A stretch of DNA of 64,000 nucleotides from Candidatus Baldrarchaeota archaeon (lineage in GTDB: Archaea; Asgardarchaeota; Baldrarchaeia; Baldrarchaeales; DXJG01). Positions 37,048 through 45,309 of the stretch are shown here, piece by piece (the first letter of the stretch is position 1; every line of letters begins with the position of its first letter). The DNA lies in assembly GCA_030587435.1 (NCBI GenBank), contig JAUQZC010000010.1, positions 16,504-80,503 on the forward strand, in the 5' to 3' direction. A program made the position numbers and the translations under genes. The notes under the pieces are model-generated. The model ran no database searches, was not told where the DNA came from, and saw only the letters and a program-made list of their open reading frames with translations.

Positions 37048-39048
37048 ATGCTTAAACGAATATTTAATCCGTTAAAAGCGGGGTTAAAACTATTTAGCAA
37101 AAAACCTATAACGTACAATTTTCCTCCAGAGATGCCTCTCACAGAAGGGTTTAGAGGTAGACATGTATACGACCCGGAAAAGTGTAAGGGATGTAGTCTA
37201 TGCGCAAAAATATGCCCAAACAAAGCAATAGAAATGGTCGAAAGAGAAAAATCTGGGAAAAAGGTTTTACAGCCTCAAATAGACTATAGCAGATGCTGTT
37301 TTTGTGGGTTATGTGTTGATGTATGCCCCACCGGAGCTCTAAAATTCTCCAATTTTCCATTTCTGGTCGTTTTAAACAAAGAGGACCTACTATATTCACC
37401 TGAAAAGTTAGCTCAACCTCCCAAATTGGACATGGGGAAACCCCCAAAAATCAAGAGCGTAGTAGATTGGGCAAGATCCAGAAGCTTCTGGGTTCTAAAC
37501 TATTTCACTGGATGTTGCTTCATAGAAGCTATACCGTGGGTCAGTAGCGGATTTGACATGGAGAGATTTGGTCTAATAGCAGTGTCCACACCTAGGCGCG
37601 CAGACGTATTACTTATAGGCGGATATGTAACGGTAAAGACTCTGAGAAGAATAATTAGAATATATCAACAAATGCCTAAACCAAAATATGTCATTGCTCT
37701 CGGAAATTGTCCAATGAGCGGAGGTACGTACTGGGACAGTTACAATACCATAAAAGAATTAGACAAATACATACCAGTAGATATTTGGATAGCTGGATGT
37801 CCTCCCAGGGCAGAGCCTATAGGGCTAGCTGTTGTTATGGCAATACATGCTGTGCAAAGCGGATATGCAGGGAAAAAGGAAGAAGTGCATAAGAAGGGAA
37901 AATTTTTAGAACTTCCTAAAGTAAGACCAAAAGAAGAAAAAGAGAAATTTTACATACCATTTGGTCCACAACATCCAGGAAGTGGAAACTTCAATGTACT
38001 GTTAAAATTAGATGGAGAAAAAGTGGAAGAGGCAGTACCAAATCCGGGCTATCTTCACAGAGGCTTTGAAAAGCTAATGGAATATAGAACGTGGTGGCAG
38101 AACATAATGATAGTTCAACGCGTGTGTGTACTTGACGGTGCAAGTTACGAATTGGGCTACATAGGTGCCGTAGAAAAAATAGCAGAAGCTAACGTGCCGA
38201 AAAGGGCAAGATACCTTAGAGTTATTCAAGCCGAATTATCCAGAATACAAAGCCATCTATTGAATATTGGGCTTGTTGCCCTCGCATCAGGTTTCGACAC
38301 AGTAACCAGAATTGCATGGGGGGACAGAGAAAAGATCCTTCATTTACTTGAAAAATTAACTGGTTCCAGAATATATAGTATTTACAATATTCCAGGTGGA
38401 GTGAGGCGTGATATGCCTCCAGACTTCAAAAATGAGGCATTAAAGGTAATTAAATACATGAGAAAGAGGTTAGAGACATATGATGATTTATGCTTCAATA
38501 ATGAAGTATTTATAAGAAGAACTAGAGAAATAGGCAAATTAACGAGCGAACAAGCTATTAATTTGGATGTAACAGGACCAAATCTACGTGCTACGGGAGT
38601 TAAATTTGATACGAGAAAAGAAGTGCCATACGAAGCATATGATGAACTTGAGTTCAACGTAATAACTCTAAATGATGGGGACGCTTATTCTAGGGTATTA
38701 TGCCGAAGAAAAGAAATAGAAGAAAGCCTAAATATTATAGAAGAAGCAGTTAGCAAAATTCCTAGCGGACCATTTGCAGAAAGAAAAACAAAAAGTGGAA
38801 AAGTTCTTGGTCCCTTTGCAAAGCTTTCAAAAGGAGAAGTATTACATATCGTTGAAAGTGCTCGCGGAGAGTTATGTTTTCATGTAGTGAGTAACGGAGA
38901 TGCACAACCATATAGGGTAAAAATTAGAGGACCAACTTTTGATACTATACTTGTTGCACTGCCAAAATTGTTGAAAGGAGTGTCTATTGCTGATATTCCA
39001 GTAATCTACTGGAGCCTAGATAACTGCCCAGCCGACCATGACAGATAA
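37048..39048 (+). CDS. fused ferredoxin-NuoB-NuoD (Ech/Nuo-type peripheral arm in one chain)
   Basis: A 666-residue three-part fusion. Residues 40-100 form a 2x[4Fe-4S] ferredoxin like NuoI/EchF (C46, C49, C52, C56; C83, C86, C89, C93). Residues 130-280 are NuoB/EchC-like with all four N2-cluster cysteines (C156, C157, C221, C251). Residues 300-666 are NuoD/EchE-like (GPQHPGSGN, GYLHRGFEKL). Where [NiFe] hydrogenases have CxxC at each end of the large subunit, this protein has CxxD twice (C360-D363, C660-D663), so H2 activity is unlikely. No membrane subunit (NuoH, NuoL/M/N type) is encoded in the window. Electron carrier and acceptor are unknown. Confidence 0.9.
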   Translation: MLKRIFNPLKAGLKLFSKKPITYNFPPEMPLTEGFRGRHVYDPEKCKGCSLCAKICPNKAIEMVEREKSGKKVLQPQIDYSRCCFCGLCVDVCPTGALKFSNFPFLVVLNKEDLLYSPEKLAQPPKLDMGKPPKIKSVVDWARSRSFWVLNYFTGCCFIEAIPWVSSGFDMERFGLIAVSTPRRADVLLIGGYVTVKTLRRIIRIYQQMPKPKYVIALGNCPMSGGTYWDSYNTIKELDKYIPVDIWIAGCPPRAEPIGLAVVMAIHAVQSGYAGKKEEVHKKGKFLELPKVRPKEEKEKFYIPFGPQHPGSGNFNVLLKLDGEKVEEAVPNPGYLHRGFEKLMEYRTWWQNIMIVQRVCVLDGASYELGYIGAVEKIAEANVPKRARYLRVIQAELSRIQSHLLNIGLVALASGFDTVTRIAWGDREKILHLLEKLTGSRIYSIYNIPGGVRRDMPPDFKNEALKVIKYMRKRLETYDDLCFNNEVFIRRTREIGKLTSEQAINLDVTGPNLRATGVKFDTRKEVPYEAYDELEFNVITLNDGDAYSRVLCRRKEIEESLNIIEEAVSKIPSGPFAERKTKSGKVLGPFAKLSKGEVLHIVESARGELCFHVVSNGDAQPYRVKIRGPTFDTILVALPKLLKGVSIADIPVIYWSLDNCPADHDR

Positions 39049-39064
39049 CTAACATTTCTCTAAC

Positions 39065-39328
39065 CATTTTTGTGTTTTTAGAGTGAGAATAATATTTTTG
39101 TCGTAGATTGTAGAACTGTATACCTATAAAGAAGAATCATTAGCTTTGCAAATGGCTAACATCTAACCACTCTATACAAATTTTTGTGCGTAAACATCAG
39201 GAACATACTTTAAAAATGTTAGAATCCTATTCTTCCAGGTATTTATAGCCAAACGTATAGAATATAAAGTTATGTTTTGTTACTATGATATCCCCATCTC
39301 TTAATAGTAAAGGAATATTGCCCTTCAT
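39065..39328 (-). pseudogene. decayed nucleotidyltransferase copy (5' end clear, 3' end tentative)
   Basis: Bases 39162-39328 align with the first 165 bases of paralogue B (36031-36195). A stretch of 51 bases is identical (39245-39295 with 36115-36165). The frame from ATG 39328 reads [14 protein letters not shown] and then reaches a stop a few codons later, with a small indel further on. Bases around 39086-39120 loosely resemble the 3' end of paralogue A (VL-x4-K-x2-F). If that holds, this is a whole gene with its middle deleted. The remaining intergenic sequence to 39446 shows nothing else. Confidence 0.8.
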
Positions 39329-39446
39329 GTTACATATACTCTCTACCAGTCATTTTAAATGATTTGAGTCCATCAACCTGAAACAAAAGCTTTAAATTAA
39401 TAGTTACTTGCATTCTATGCGATATTTAAGCTAATACGGTGAGTGT

Positions 39447-40154
39447 ATGAGGATTTTCATCATTACAAAAACTAACGACCTGTGGAGTGACCGGATAATT
39501 AATAATATTTGCAAAAGAGCTCCAAAGTCTTGGGTTTATAAAATATATAGATACCAGACCATACCTCCACTAGAAGAGTTATTAGATGAGCGGGAAAAAT
39601 ACCTGCCAACAAAAATACCTGAATGCGACTTAATACTTCCCCTAGGATTACCTGCAGACTTAGTCCTTCTTTCACCACTGATAGCTAAAAAATCTGGGGC
39701 AAAAGCAGCAATTATACCTATTGACGACTCCGACCAAGTTCCATTAGGTGTACAAAAACAGCTTAGAGAAGAATTTTCTGAAATCAATGTTGAATCCGTT
39801 TTCCCAAAACCATTTTGCTCGCTTAGATCATATAAGCGAAACCAGTTTATTGACGAATTTGCGAAGTACTTCGGCTACCCGCTTATTGAAATAAAAGTAT
39901 CAGGTGATTTAATTATAAGGGTCGATGTGAAACGTGGGGCGCCATGTGGGTCAACTTGGTATGTCGCTAAAAAACTAATTAATGTAAAAATACAAGACGC
40001 AGAATATGTAGCGGGTCTTGAACTTCATAACTATCCGTGCTTGGCATCGAGAAAAATTGACTTATTATATAGGGATTCAATTATGCATATAGCCGCATAT
40101 CATATTAAAGATGTGGTCAAAAAAGCCATAGAAAATATTAAAAATAAAACTTAA
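39447..40154 (+). CDS. DUF166 family protein
   Basis: A 235-residue protein I recognise as DUF166, found in archaea and anaerobes and of unknown function. A Rossmann-like N-terminal half (FIITKTNDLW, DLILPLGLPADL) is followed by a cysteine-bearing C-terminal half: KRGAPCGSTWYVAKKL near 169-184 and LELHNYPCLASR near 196-207. Two conserved cysteines suggest metal or cluster binding. It lies next to CODH/ACS accessory genes here. GGTGAGTG precedes ATG 39447. Confidence 0.78.
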   Translation: MRIFIITKTNDLWSDRIINNICKRAPKSWVYKIYRYQTIPPLEELLDEREKYLPTKIPECDLILPLGLPADLVLLSPLIAKKSGAKAAIIPIDDSDQVPLGVQKQLREEFSEINVESVFPKPFCSLRSYKRNQFIDEFAKYFGYPLIEIKVSGDLIIRVDVKRGAPCGSTWYVAKKLINVKIQDAEYVAGLELHNYPCLASRKIDLLYRDSIMHIAAYHIKDVVKKAIENIKNKT

Positions 40155-40239
40155 CCTAAATAACGAAAGTTTAGAGGTTACAGAGTTTTGGATCAAATAC
40201 GGAATTAAGTTACTGTGAAATATTAACCTAGGAAAGAAA

Positions 40240-41052
40240 TTATCTATTGCAAGAAGAGTTATGTTTTGCCATAGATTCAGTTATACTTTTCTTTAATTGA
40301 CTTACCGCCTTAATTGCTGGTGAAGATGGGGCATAATCAATTGGAGCAGTCTTAATAAGGTCGGCATAAGCTATTTGTTTATCAAAGGGCACCGTTATAA
40401 GTAATGGTATACCATATTTCTCTAGTCCCATCTTTATAAATTCTTCTTCTTCTTTCGTTGACACTTTATTGGCTACGGCAACAAAATTATGGATTCCTAT
40501 ATCAGATGCCAACTTCTTTATACGCTGAGCTGTTTCTATAGATTTGAAGCTTGGTTCAACAACTATCAGCATCACGTCGACATTTCTAGCAGTTCCACGC
40601 CCAAGATGCTCTATACCAGCTTCCATATCAAGAATAACAAATTCATCCCTCTCCACAATTAAATGTCGAAGCAAGTTTCTAAGAAAAGCATGAGCTGGAC
40701 AGAGACACCCAGTTCCTCCATCTTGAACGGTTCCCATAACTAAGAGCATAACCCCATCTGGACCTCTGATTCCAAAGCGGTCAACGATATCATCAACCTT
40801 AGGAAATAATTTAAATGCGCCATATGGAATTCCAGGAATTTTTGTCCGTTCTTCTATGAGTTTTCTGTTTACTGCAAGAGGAGTTATCTTTGATATGTCC
40901 TCTTCTTTCAAACCTATTGTATAAGCAAGATTTATGTTCGGATCAGCATCTACGGCTAGCACTCTATAACCATCTTTAGCTAAAAGTCTAGCTAAAGTTC
41001 CAGCAATGAAGGTTTTTCCAACCCCGCCCTTGCCGGTAACAGCAAGTTTCAT
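40240..41052 (-). CDS. cooC: CooC-type nickel-insertion ATPase
   Basis: A MinD/ParA-family ATPase of the CooC type that helps load nickel into CODH. In the 270-residue protein, the deviant P-loop GKGGVGKT is at 7-14, and the CooC metal-binding CxC is GCLC (C116, C118). LDMEAGIEHLGRG is the Walker B region. ATG 41052, preceded by GGTG at good spacing, is preferred to GTG 41061. It is encoded opposite to cdhA, 1.4 kb away. Confidence 0.93.
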   Translation of the reverse strand: MKLAVTGKGGVGKTFIAGTLARLLAKDGYRVLAVDADPNINLAYTIGLKEEDISKITPLAVNRKLIEERTKIPGIPYGAFKLFPKVDDIVDRFGIRGPDGVMLLVMGTVQDGGTGCLCPAHAFLRNLLRHLIVERDEFVILDMEAGIEHLGRGTARNVDVMLIVVEPSFKSIETAQRIKKLASDIGIHNFVAVANKVSTKEEEEFIKMGLEKYGIPLLITVPFDKQIAYADLIKTAPIDYAPSSPAIKAVSQLKKSITESMAKHNSSCNR

Positions 41053-41061
41053 GAACTTCAC

Positions 41062-41565
41062 CTTTTATGTATCCCTTCACCGTCTATACCAATTTTATAT
41101 AGGAGCAACCAAGTTTTTCCCAGATCTAAACTATTCAGACAGGAGACATGAATTACCAGGATTGGAGAAACTATTTTACTTAAGCAATTCATTCAAACCG
41201 TATTTTTCTAATATGTACAAATGATTGATCGTATTCAATTGTAATATTAACTGAACAAGCAATTACACAAATTGTTACACCTGTATACCTATTCTTCATC
41301 AGTCCTATGTAAACGTATACTGCGCAGCAGATAGAGAGCCCATCACGTTTGTTATTTTTTACCTTAACTAGCGAGAGCTTTGTTAATGTGGAAGGCATGT
41401 TGTTCAACTGTTACTTCTCTTTATAAAGATTTCAATAAGGATAGTGAATGAAAAATAATATTAAACATAGCACTACTTTTTGGATTGCGACGATATAAGT
41501 CTAAATAATAATTGTCATCCTTTCATCCAGAGCCTTTAATCAGTTTTATTGGCCTTTGCTGTGCA
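41062..41565. other. 504-bp intergenic region between cooC and cooT
   Basis: No convincing gene, tRNA fold or long repeat is seen. Short open frames lack ribosome-binding sites and recognisable sequence. A stretch at 41262-41288 with TTACAC-type half-sites loosely resembles the motif at 59674, but the match is weak. Confidence 0.4.
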
Positions 41566-41916
41566 TTAGACAACTTTTTTTCCACACTTTTCCCGAAGTT
41601 CTTTAATCATGAATTCACCTCTAGATTTAACTTCTTTCCAAGCCTCTTCGATTTCCAGGTTGTATGTACCTTTTTGTAAGCATTCAAAAAATTTCTCTAA
41701 AAATTTAATCAGGGACCCTACTATTGGTTGTTGTAAAATCTCTATCTTCTCGTCACTTACATCAACATTGGCTATTAACGCCCCTTCGACAAGAGTTTTG
41801 TTACCCAGTATATCCATTAAAACGAGTTTTTCATCTTCGTAGAAGACCTTAATTATATCCTCTGCTATTTTATCTTCACTGTCATCTCTTCGTATGGCAA
41901 CCTTAAATTCACACAT
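41566..41916 (-). CDS. cooT: CooT family nickel-binding protein with C-terminal extension
   Basis: The first 60 residues follow the CooT pattern: initiator Met followed directly by Cys (MCEFKV), then EDIIKVFYEDEKLVLMDILG, VEGALIANVDVSDEKI. CooT binds nickel through the N-terminal cysteine and supports CODH maturation. Bacterial CooT is about 65 residues. Here about 55 extra residues form a charged helical tail (GTYNLEIEEAWKEVKSRGEF), which I have not seen described. It lies next to cooC and divergent from cdhA. Confidence 0.8.
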   Translation of the reverse strand: MCEFKVAIRRDDSEDKIAEDIIKVFYEDEKLVLMDILGNKTLVEGALIANVDVSDEKIEILQQPIVGSLIKFLEKFFECLQKGTYNLEIEEAWKEVKSRGEFMIKELREKCGKKVV

Positions 41917-42416
41917 TATTTTCCACCTATTTCAACATTGGCTCAACCATCTTTTAATGTTTTTTTGTTAATCTTTTTAATGTTTTATTTCAAGGCTTCC
42001 TAAAATAAAGCATTAGCAATTAAGGTTTTGTTTCTGTCATAAAAATTTAATAAAAATACCAAAAACATTAAGTGACAGTAACGATTTCTTTAGGACATAT
42101 ATAAAAGCTAATTAATAGTCTGCATCCCTAGAGACAAAATCCAAGAGAATGACATAACAATTTAATTCGAAAGACATTATCAATAACTAAGTGAAAACTG
42201 GCCAATGAGACCAAGATCAAATATAGTTTTCTTAAAGACTCTTCTTAAAATATTAAGCGCCCCAAATAAGGACTTGATGTAGACAACGTATCTAATATCT
42301 ACGTATGCTTCTTTTTAGAAACCACTAAAATTACCGTCAGAAGATAAGTTTTAAATAGTCTAATCATAATTGTATGAAAGAAACGTGTGTTATTTAATGT
42401 TATGCGGTGAAATTCG
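41917..42416. other. 500-bp region upstream of the cdh operon
   Basis: No gene is recognised. It contains a TATA-like CATATATAAAAG near 42095-42106 and the probable cdhA promoter at 42348-42358. The long distance between them, without an open frame, could hold regulatory sites or a short untranslated transcript. Confidence 0.4.
42348..42358 (+). promoter_or_regulatory. TATA-like box of the cdh operon
   Basis: GTTTTAAATAG is centred about 65 bases before the cdhA ATG. An archaeal promoter would start transcription near 42378, giving a leader of about 40 bases that contains GGTG before the start codon. Confidence 0.45.
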
Positions 42417-44765
42417 ATGACTAAACGATTACGTTTTCGAGTTGATGAGTTAAAAACTGATATTGGTGTTCTAAAAGGGTTGGAGCTACAGGTAGGTAAG
42501 ATAGTGGAAGAGTGGGAAGAGCCCGAGGGCCCCACCCCAATGCCGTCCATTGCAGATTTGAGGAAATGGGACTATAAGCTACTACAGAGATATAAACCAA
42601 TGTATCTACCGTTCTGCGATTTATGCTGTCTCTGTACATTTGGTAAATGCGATTTATCTAGGAATAAAAGAGGAGCTTGCGGTTTAGATATATCGGCGCA
42701 GCAATCCAGAATTGTTTTACTAGCATGTTGTATTGGCGCAGCAACTCATCTTGCGCATGCAAGAGACCTAGTTGAGTGGCTAATTGAAAACTATGGAAGA
42801 AACGCGCCTATAGACTTGGGAAAACAGGTGTTTTTAGAGGCACCGCATGTTAGGCTAGTAACCGGAATAAAACCCAAAACATTAGGTGACTTAGAAGACG
42901 CATTGGACTATGCTGAAACTGAAGTAACGAGACTACTAGCTTGTACCCATATTGGGCAAGAAGGTAGCAATCTAGATTTTGAATCTAAAGTATTCCATGC
43001 AGGCATGTTAGACCACGTGGCAATGGAAATAGCGGATATAGCTCAAACTGCAGTGCTAGGCTTTCCCAAAGCCGATCCTGACGCACCTCTAGTCGATATT
43101 GGCCTAGGAACTATAGATATCAATAAGCCAGTAATTATGGTTATAGGACACATGGTTGAGCCAAGCGTCGGGATAATCGATTATCTGAAAAAGAGTGGAT
43201 TAGAAGACTCGGTTGAAGTATGTGGACTATGCTGCTCTGCACACGAATTAACTAGATATAGCCCTGAAAGAGGTAAGATCGTTGGCCCAATATCATGGCA
43301 GTTAAGGTTTGTTAGAACTGGCGTACCAGATGTAATCGTCCTCGACGAGCAATGCATAAGGACAGACTTGCCACTAGAGGCTAAGAAGATTAACGCTGTG
43401 GTAATTGCTACAAGCGCGAAAAATATGCAAGGATTCCCCGATATGACGCACGAAGATCCAGATAAAATCGTGGAGCTGCTGATCGCAAAGAAGATACCTG
43501 GAGTATTCATACATGAATCTGAAACCGAGAAAATTGGCGAAGTAGCTGTCAAAGCAGCAATCAAAATAGCCCCACTAAGAGCTAGATACAAGGCGCTACC
43601 AAGTGAAGAAGAGATTATTAAGATGGCTGAGAAATGCGTTCAATGCGGAAATTGTGTAAGAGCGTGTCCCCATAATTTACCCATTCAAGACGCTATGCTC
43701 GCAGCTAAAAACGGTAATTTAAAGAAACTTGCTGAACTATACGACCATTGTATTGCTTGCATTAGATGTGAAAAAGCCTGCCGAGCTAACATACCAATAT
43801 TAACATTAATCATGAAGGCATCCGAAAAAATATTTAAAGCCGAGAAATTCAAAGTTAGAGCTGGCAGAGGACCCATACAGGACACTGAAATAAGAACTGT
43901 TGGGCAACCGATAGTTCTGGGTGAAATACCTGGTGTAATAGCTTTTGTCGGATGTGCCAATTATGCCAACGGTGGCAAAGAAGTTATGGAGATGTGCGAA
44001 GAATTCCTAAAGAGAAATTACATTGTCACCGTATCCGGTTGTGCGGCAATGACCATAGGCATGTATAAAAACGAGGAAGGTAAAACACTCTACGAGTTAT
44101 ATCCAGGAACCTTTGATGCCGGGGGACTGGTAAACGTCGGTTCATGCGTTGCTAACGCGCATATCTCTGGCGCCGCTATTAAGATTGCAAGTATCTTCGC
44201 TAAAAGAAACTTAAGAGCAAACTACGCCGAGATTGCTGATTATGTACATAACAGAGTAGGAGCTTGCGGAATTGCTTGGGGGGCCATGTCGCAGAAAGCA
44301 GCATCTATTGCATCTGGATTTTGGCGACTTGGTGTACCCGTTATAGTAGGTCCTCATGGATCTAAATACAGGAGAATGTTGCTTGGGAGAAAAGATAGGG
44401 AAGAGGACTGGTATGTATATGATGCATTTACAGGTGAGAAGGTTTACGTAGGCCCAGTGCCAGAGCATTTATTCTATGCTGCTGAGACAAAGGAGGAGGC
44501 TATGGTAATGGCTGCAAAGTTATGTATGAGAGCAAGCGATACAACGAAAGGAAGATCTATTAAACTAACAAACTATATTGATCTGCATAAGAAGTTCTTT
44601 GGAGAGTTGCCCGACGACTTGCATTTATTCGTCAGAAGAGAGGCCGACATACCTATAACTATGAAGGATGAAATACTTGAATTCTTGAAGGAGAAAGGTT
44701 GGGAAGAACGCCGTGAGGTTCCAAACCCAACTTTACTTGAGGAGTTGGTGAGGAAAAATGAGTAA
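42417..44765 (+). CDS. cdhA: CODH/ACS alpha subunit CdhA (carbon monoxide dehydrogenase)
   Basis: CdhA reversibly reduces CO2 to CO at a Ni-Fe-S C-cluster. The 782-residue protein has the N-terminal cluster cysteines (CDLCCLCTFGKC near 62-73), two ferredoxin motifs (CVQCGNCVRACP from C407 and CIACIRCEKACRA from C445) that are specific to archaeal CdhA, and CODH core blocks such as CAAMTIG and VGSCVANAH. Length fits the family. It heads the cdhABCDE operon and overlaps cdhB by eight bases. Confidence 0.98.
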   Translation: MTKRLRFRVDELKTDIGVLKGLELQVGKIVEEWEEPEGPTPMPSIADLRKWDYKLLQRYKPMYLPFCDLCCLCTFGKCDLSRNKRGACGLDISAQQSRIVLLACCIGAATHLAHARDLVEWLIENYGRNAPIDLGKQVFLEAPHVRLVTGIKPKTLGDLEDALDYAETEVTRLLACTHIGQEGSNLDFESKVFHAGMLDHVAMEIADIAQTAVLGFPKADPDAPLVDIGLGTIDINKPVIMVIGHMVEPSVGIIDYLKKSGLEDSVEVCGLCCSAHELTRYSPERGKIVGPISWQLRFVRTGVPDVIVLDEQCIRTDLPLEAKKINAVVIATSAKNMQGFPDMTHEDPDKIVELLIAKKIPGVFIHESETEKIGEVAVKAAIKIAPLRARYKALPSEEEIIKMAEKCVQCGNCVRACPHNLPIQDAMLAAKNGNLKKLAELYDHCIACIRCEKACRANIPILTLIMKASEKIFKAEKFKVRAGRGPIQDTEIRTVGQPIVLGEIPGVIAFVGCANYANGGKEVMEMCEEFLKRNYIVTVSGCAAMTIGMYKNEEGKTLYELYPGTFDAGGLVNVGSCVANAHISGAAIKIASIFAKRNLRANYAEIADYVHNRVGACGIAWGAMSQKAASIASGFWRLGVPVIVGPHGSKYRRMLLGRKDREEDWYVYDAFTGEKVYVGPVPEHLFYAAETKEEAMVMAAKLCMRASDTTKGRSIKLTNYIDLHKKFFGELPDDLHLFVRREADIPITMKDEILEFLKEKGWEERREVPNPTLLEELVRKNE

Positions 44766-45303
44766 GGAATTAACTGGACAAATAGCTGAGATTCCCGGTC
44801 CAATAAAAGCCTTAGTAGTCATAAAAGAGCCGAAAGTAGCAGCAGCCATCATAAAGAAAGCAAAAAGACCATTAATTATCGTTGGAGATTTAGCGACAAA
44901 ATACGACGAAAAAGGCTTTGATAGTATAAGCCTTATCACTGAAGTTGGGAAAGCTGTAAACGCTCATATAAATGTTACTGGGCCATTGATTAGAAAGTTT
45001 AGAGAAACAGGTTACGATAAAGTGTACTTTATGTCTGCTCCGGAAGTCGTGGATAGATTAAGAGACGAGAGCTGGAAGGGTCATGATGGAAACGGTGGAT
45101 ACGATCTAGTCATATTTATAGGCTTTAGGTATTATTATGCATGGCTGATGCTTAACGGATTAAAACATTATGCATTTAAATGGCTGAAAACTATGTCCTT
45201 GGATCCATATTATCAACCAAACGCTACATATACATTGCCAACTATGAAAATTGGTGAATGGCGTGAATTTATTAAAAAAATCCTTAATATTATCAAAGGG
45301 TGA
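44758..45303 (+). CDS. cdhB: CODH/ACS epsilon subunit CdhB
   Basis: The 181-residue epsilon subunit that associates with CdhA and is proposed to help electron transfer to FAD or ferredoxin. It has a DHS-like Rossmann domain (RPLIIVGDLA, YDLVIFIGFRYYYAWLMLNGLKHY split by the strand). It overlaps the cdhA stop by eight bases with GAGGAAAA upstream of ATG. cdhC starts seven bases after its stop. Confidence 0.95.
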   Translation: MSKELTGQIAEIPGPIKALVVIKEPKVAAAIIKKAKRPLIIVGDLATKYDEKGFDSISLITEVGKAVNAHINVTGPLIRKFRETGYDKVYFMSAPEVVDRLRDESWKGHDGNGGYDLVIFIGFRYYYAWLMLNGLKHYAFKWLKTMSLDPYYQPNATYTLPTMKIGEWREFIKKILNIIKG

Positions 45304-45309
45304 TCCAAC

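Noticed and set aside
37048..39048. interpretation as an ordinary Ech [NiFe] hydrogenase
   Set aside because: Both CxxC ligand pairs are CxxD, so a standard NiFe site cannot form.
41262..41288. possible second copy of the 59674 operator
   Set aside because: Only TTACAC-like half-sites match, without a clean inverted repeat; expected by chance in AT-rich sequence.
43181..43591. 136-residue minus-strand frame inside cdhA
   Set aside because: It is fully antisense to a strongly supported gene and has no recognisable protein features.
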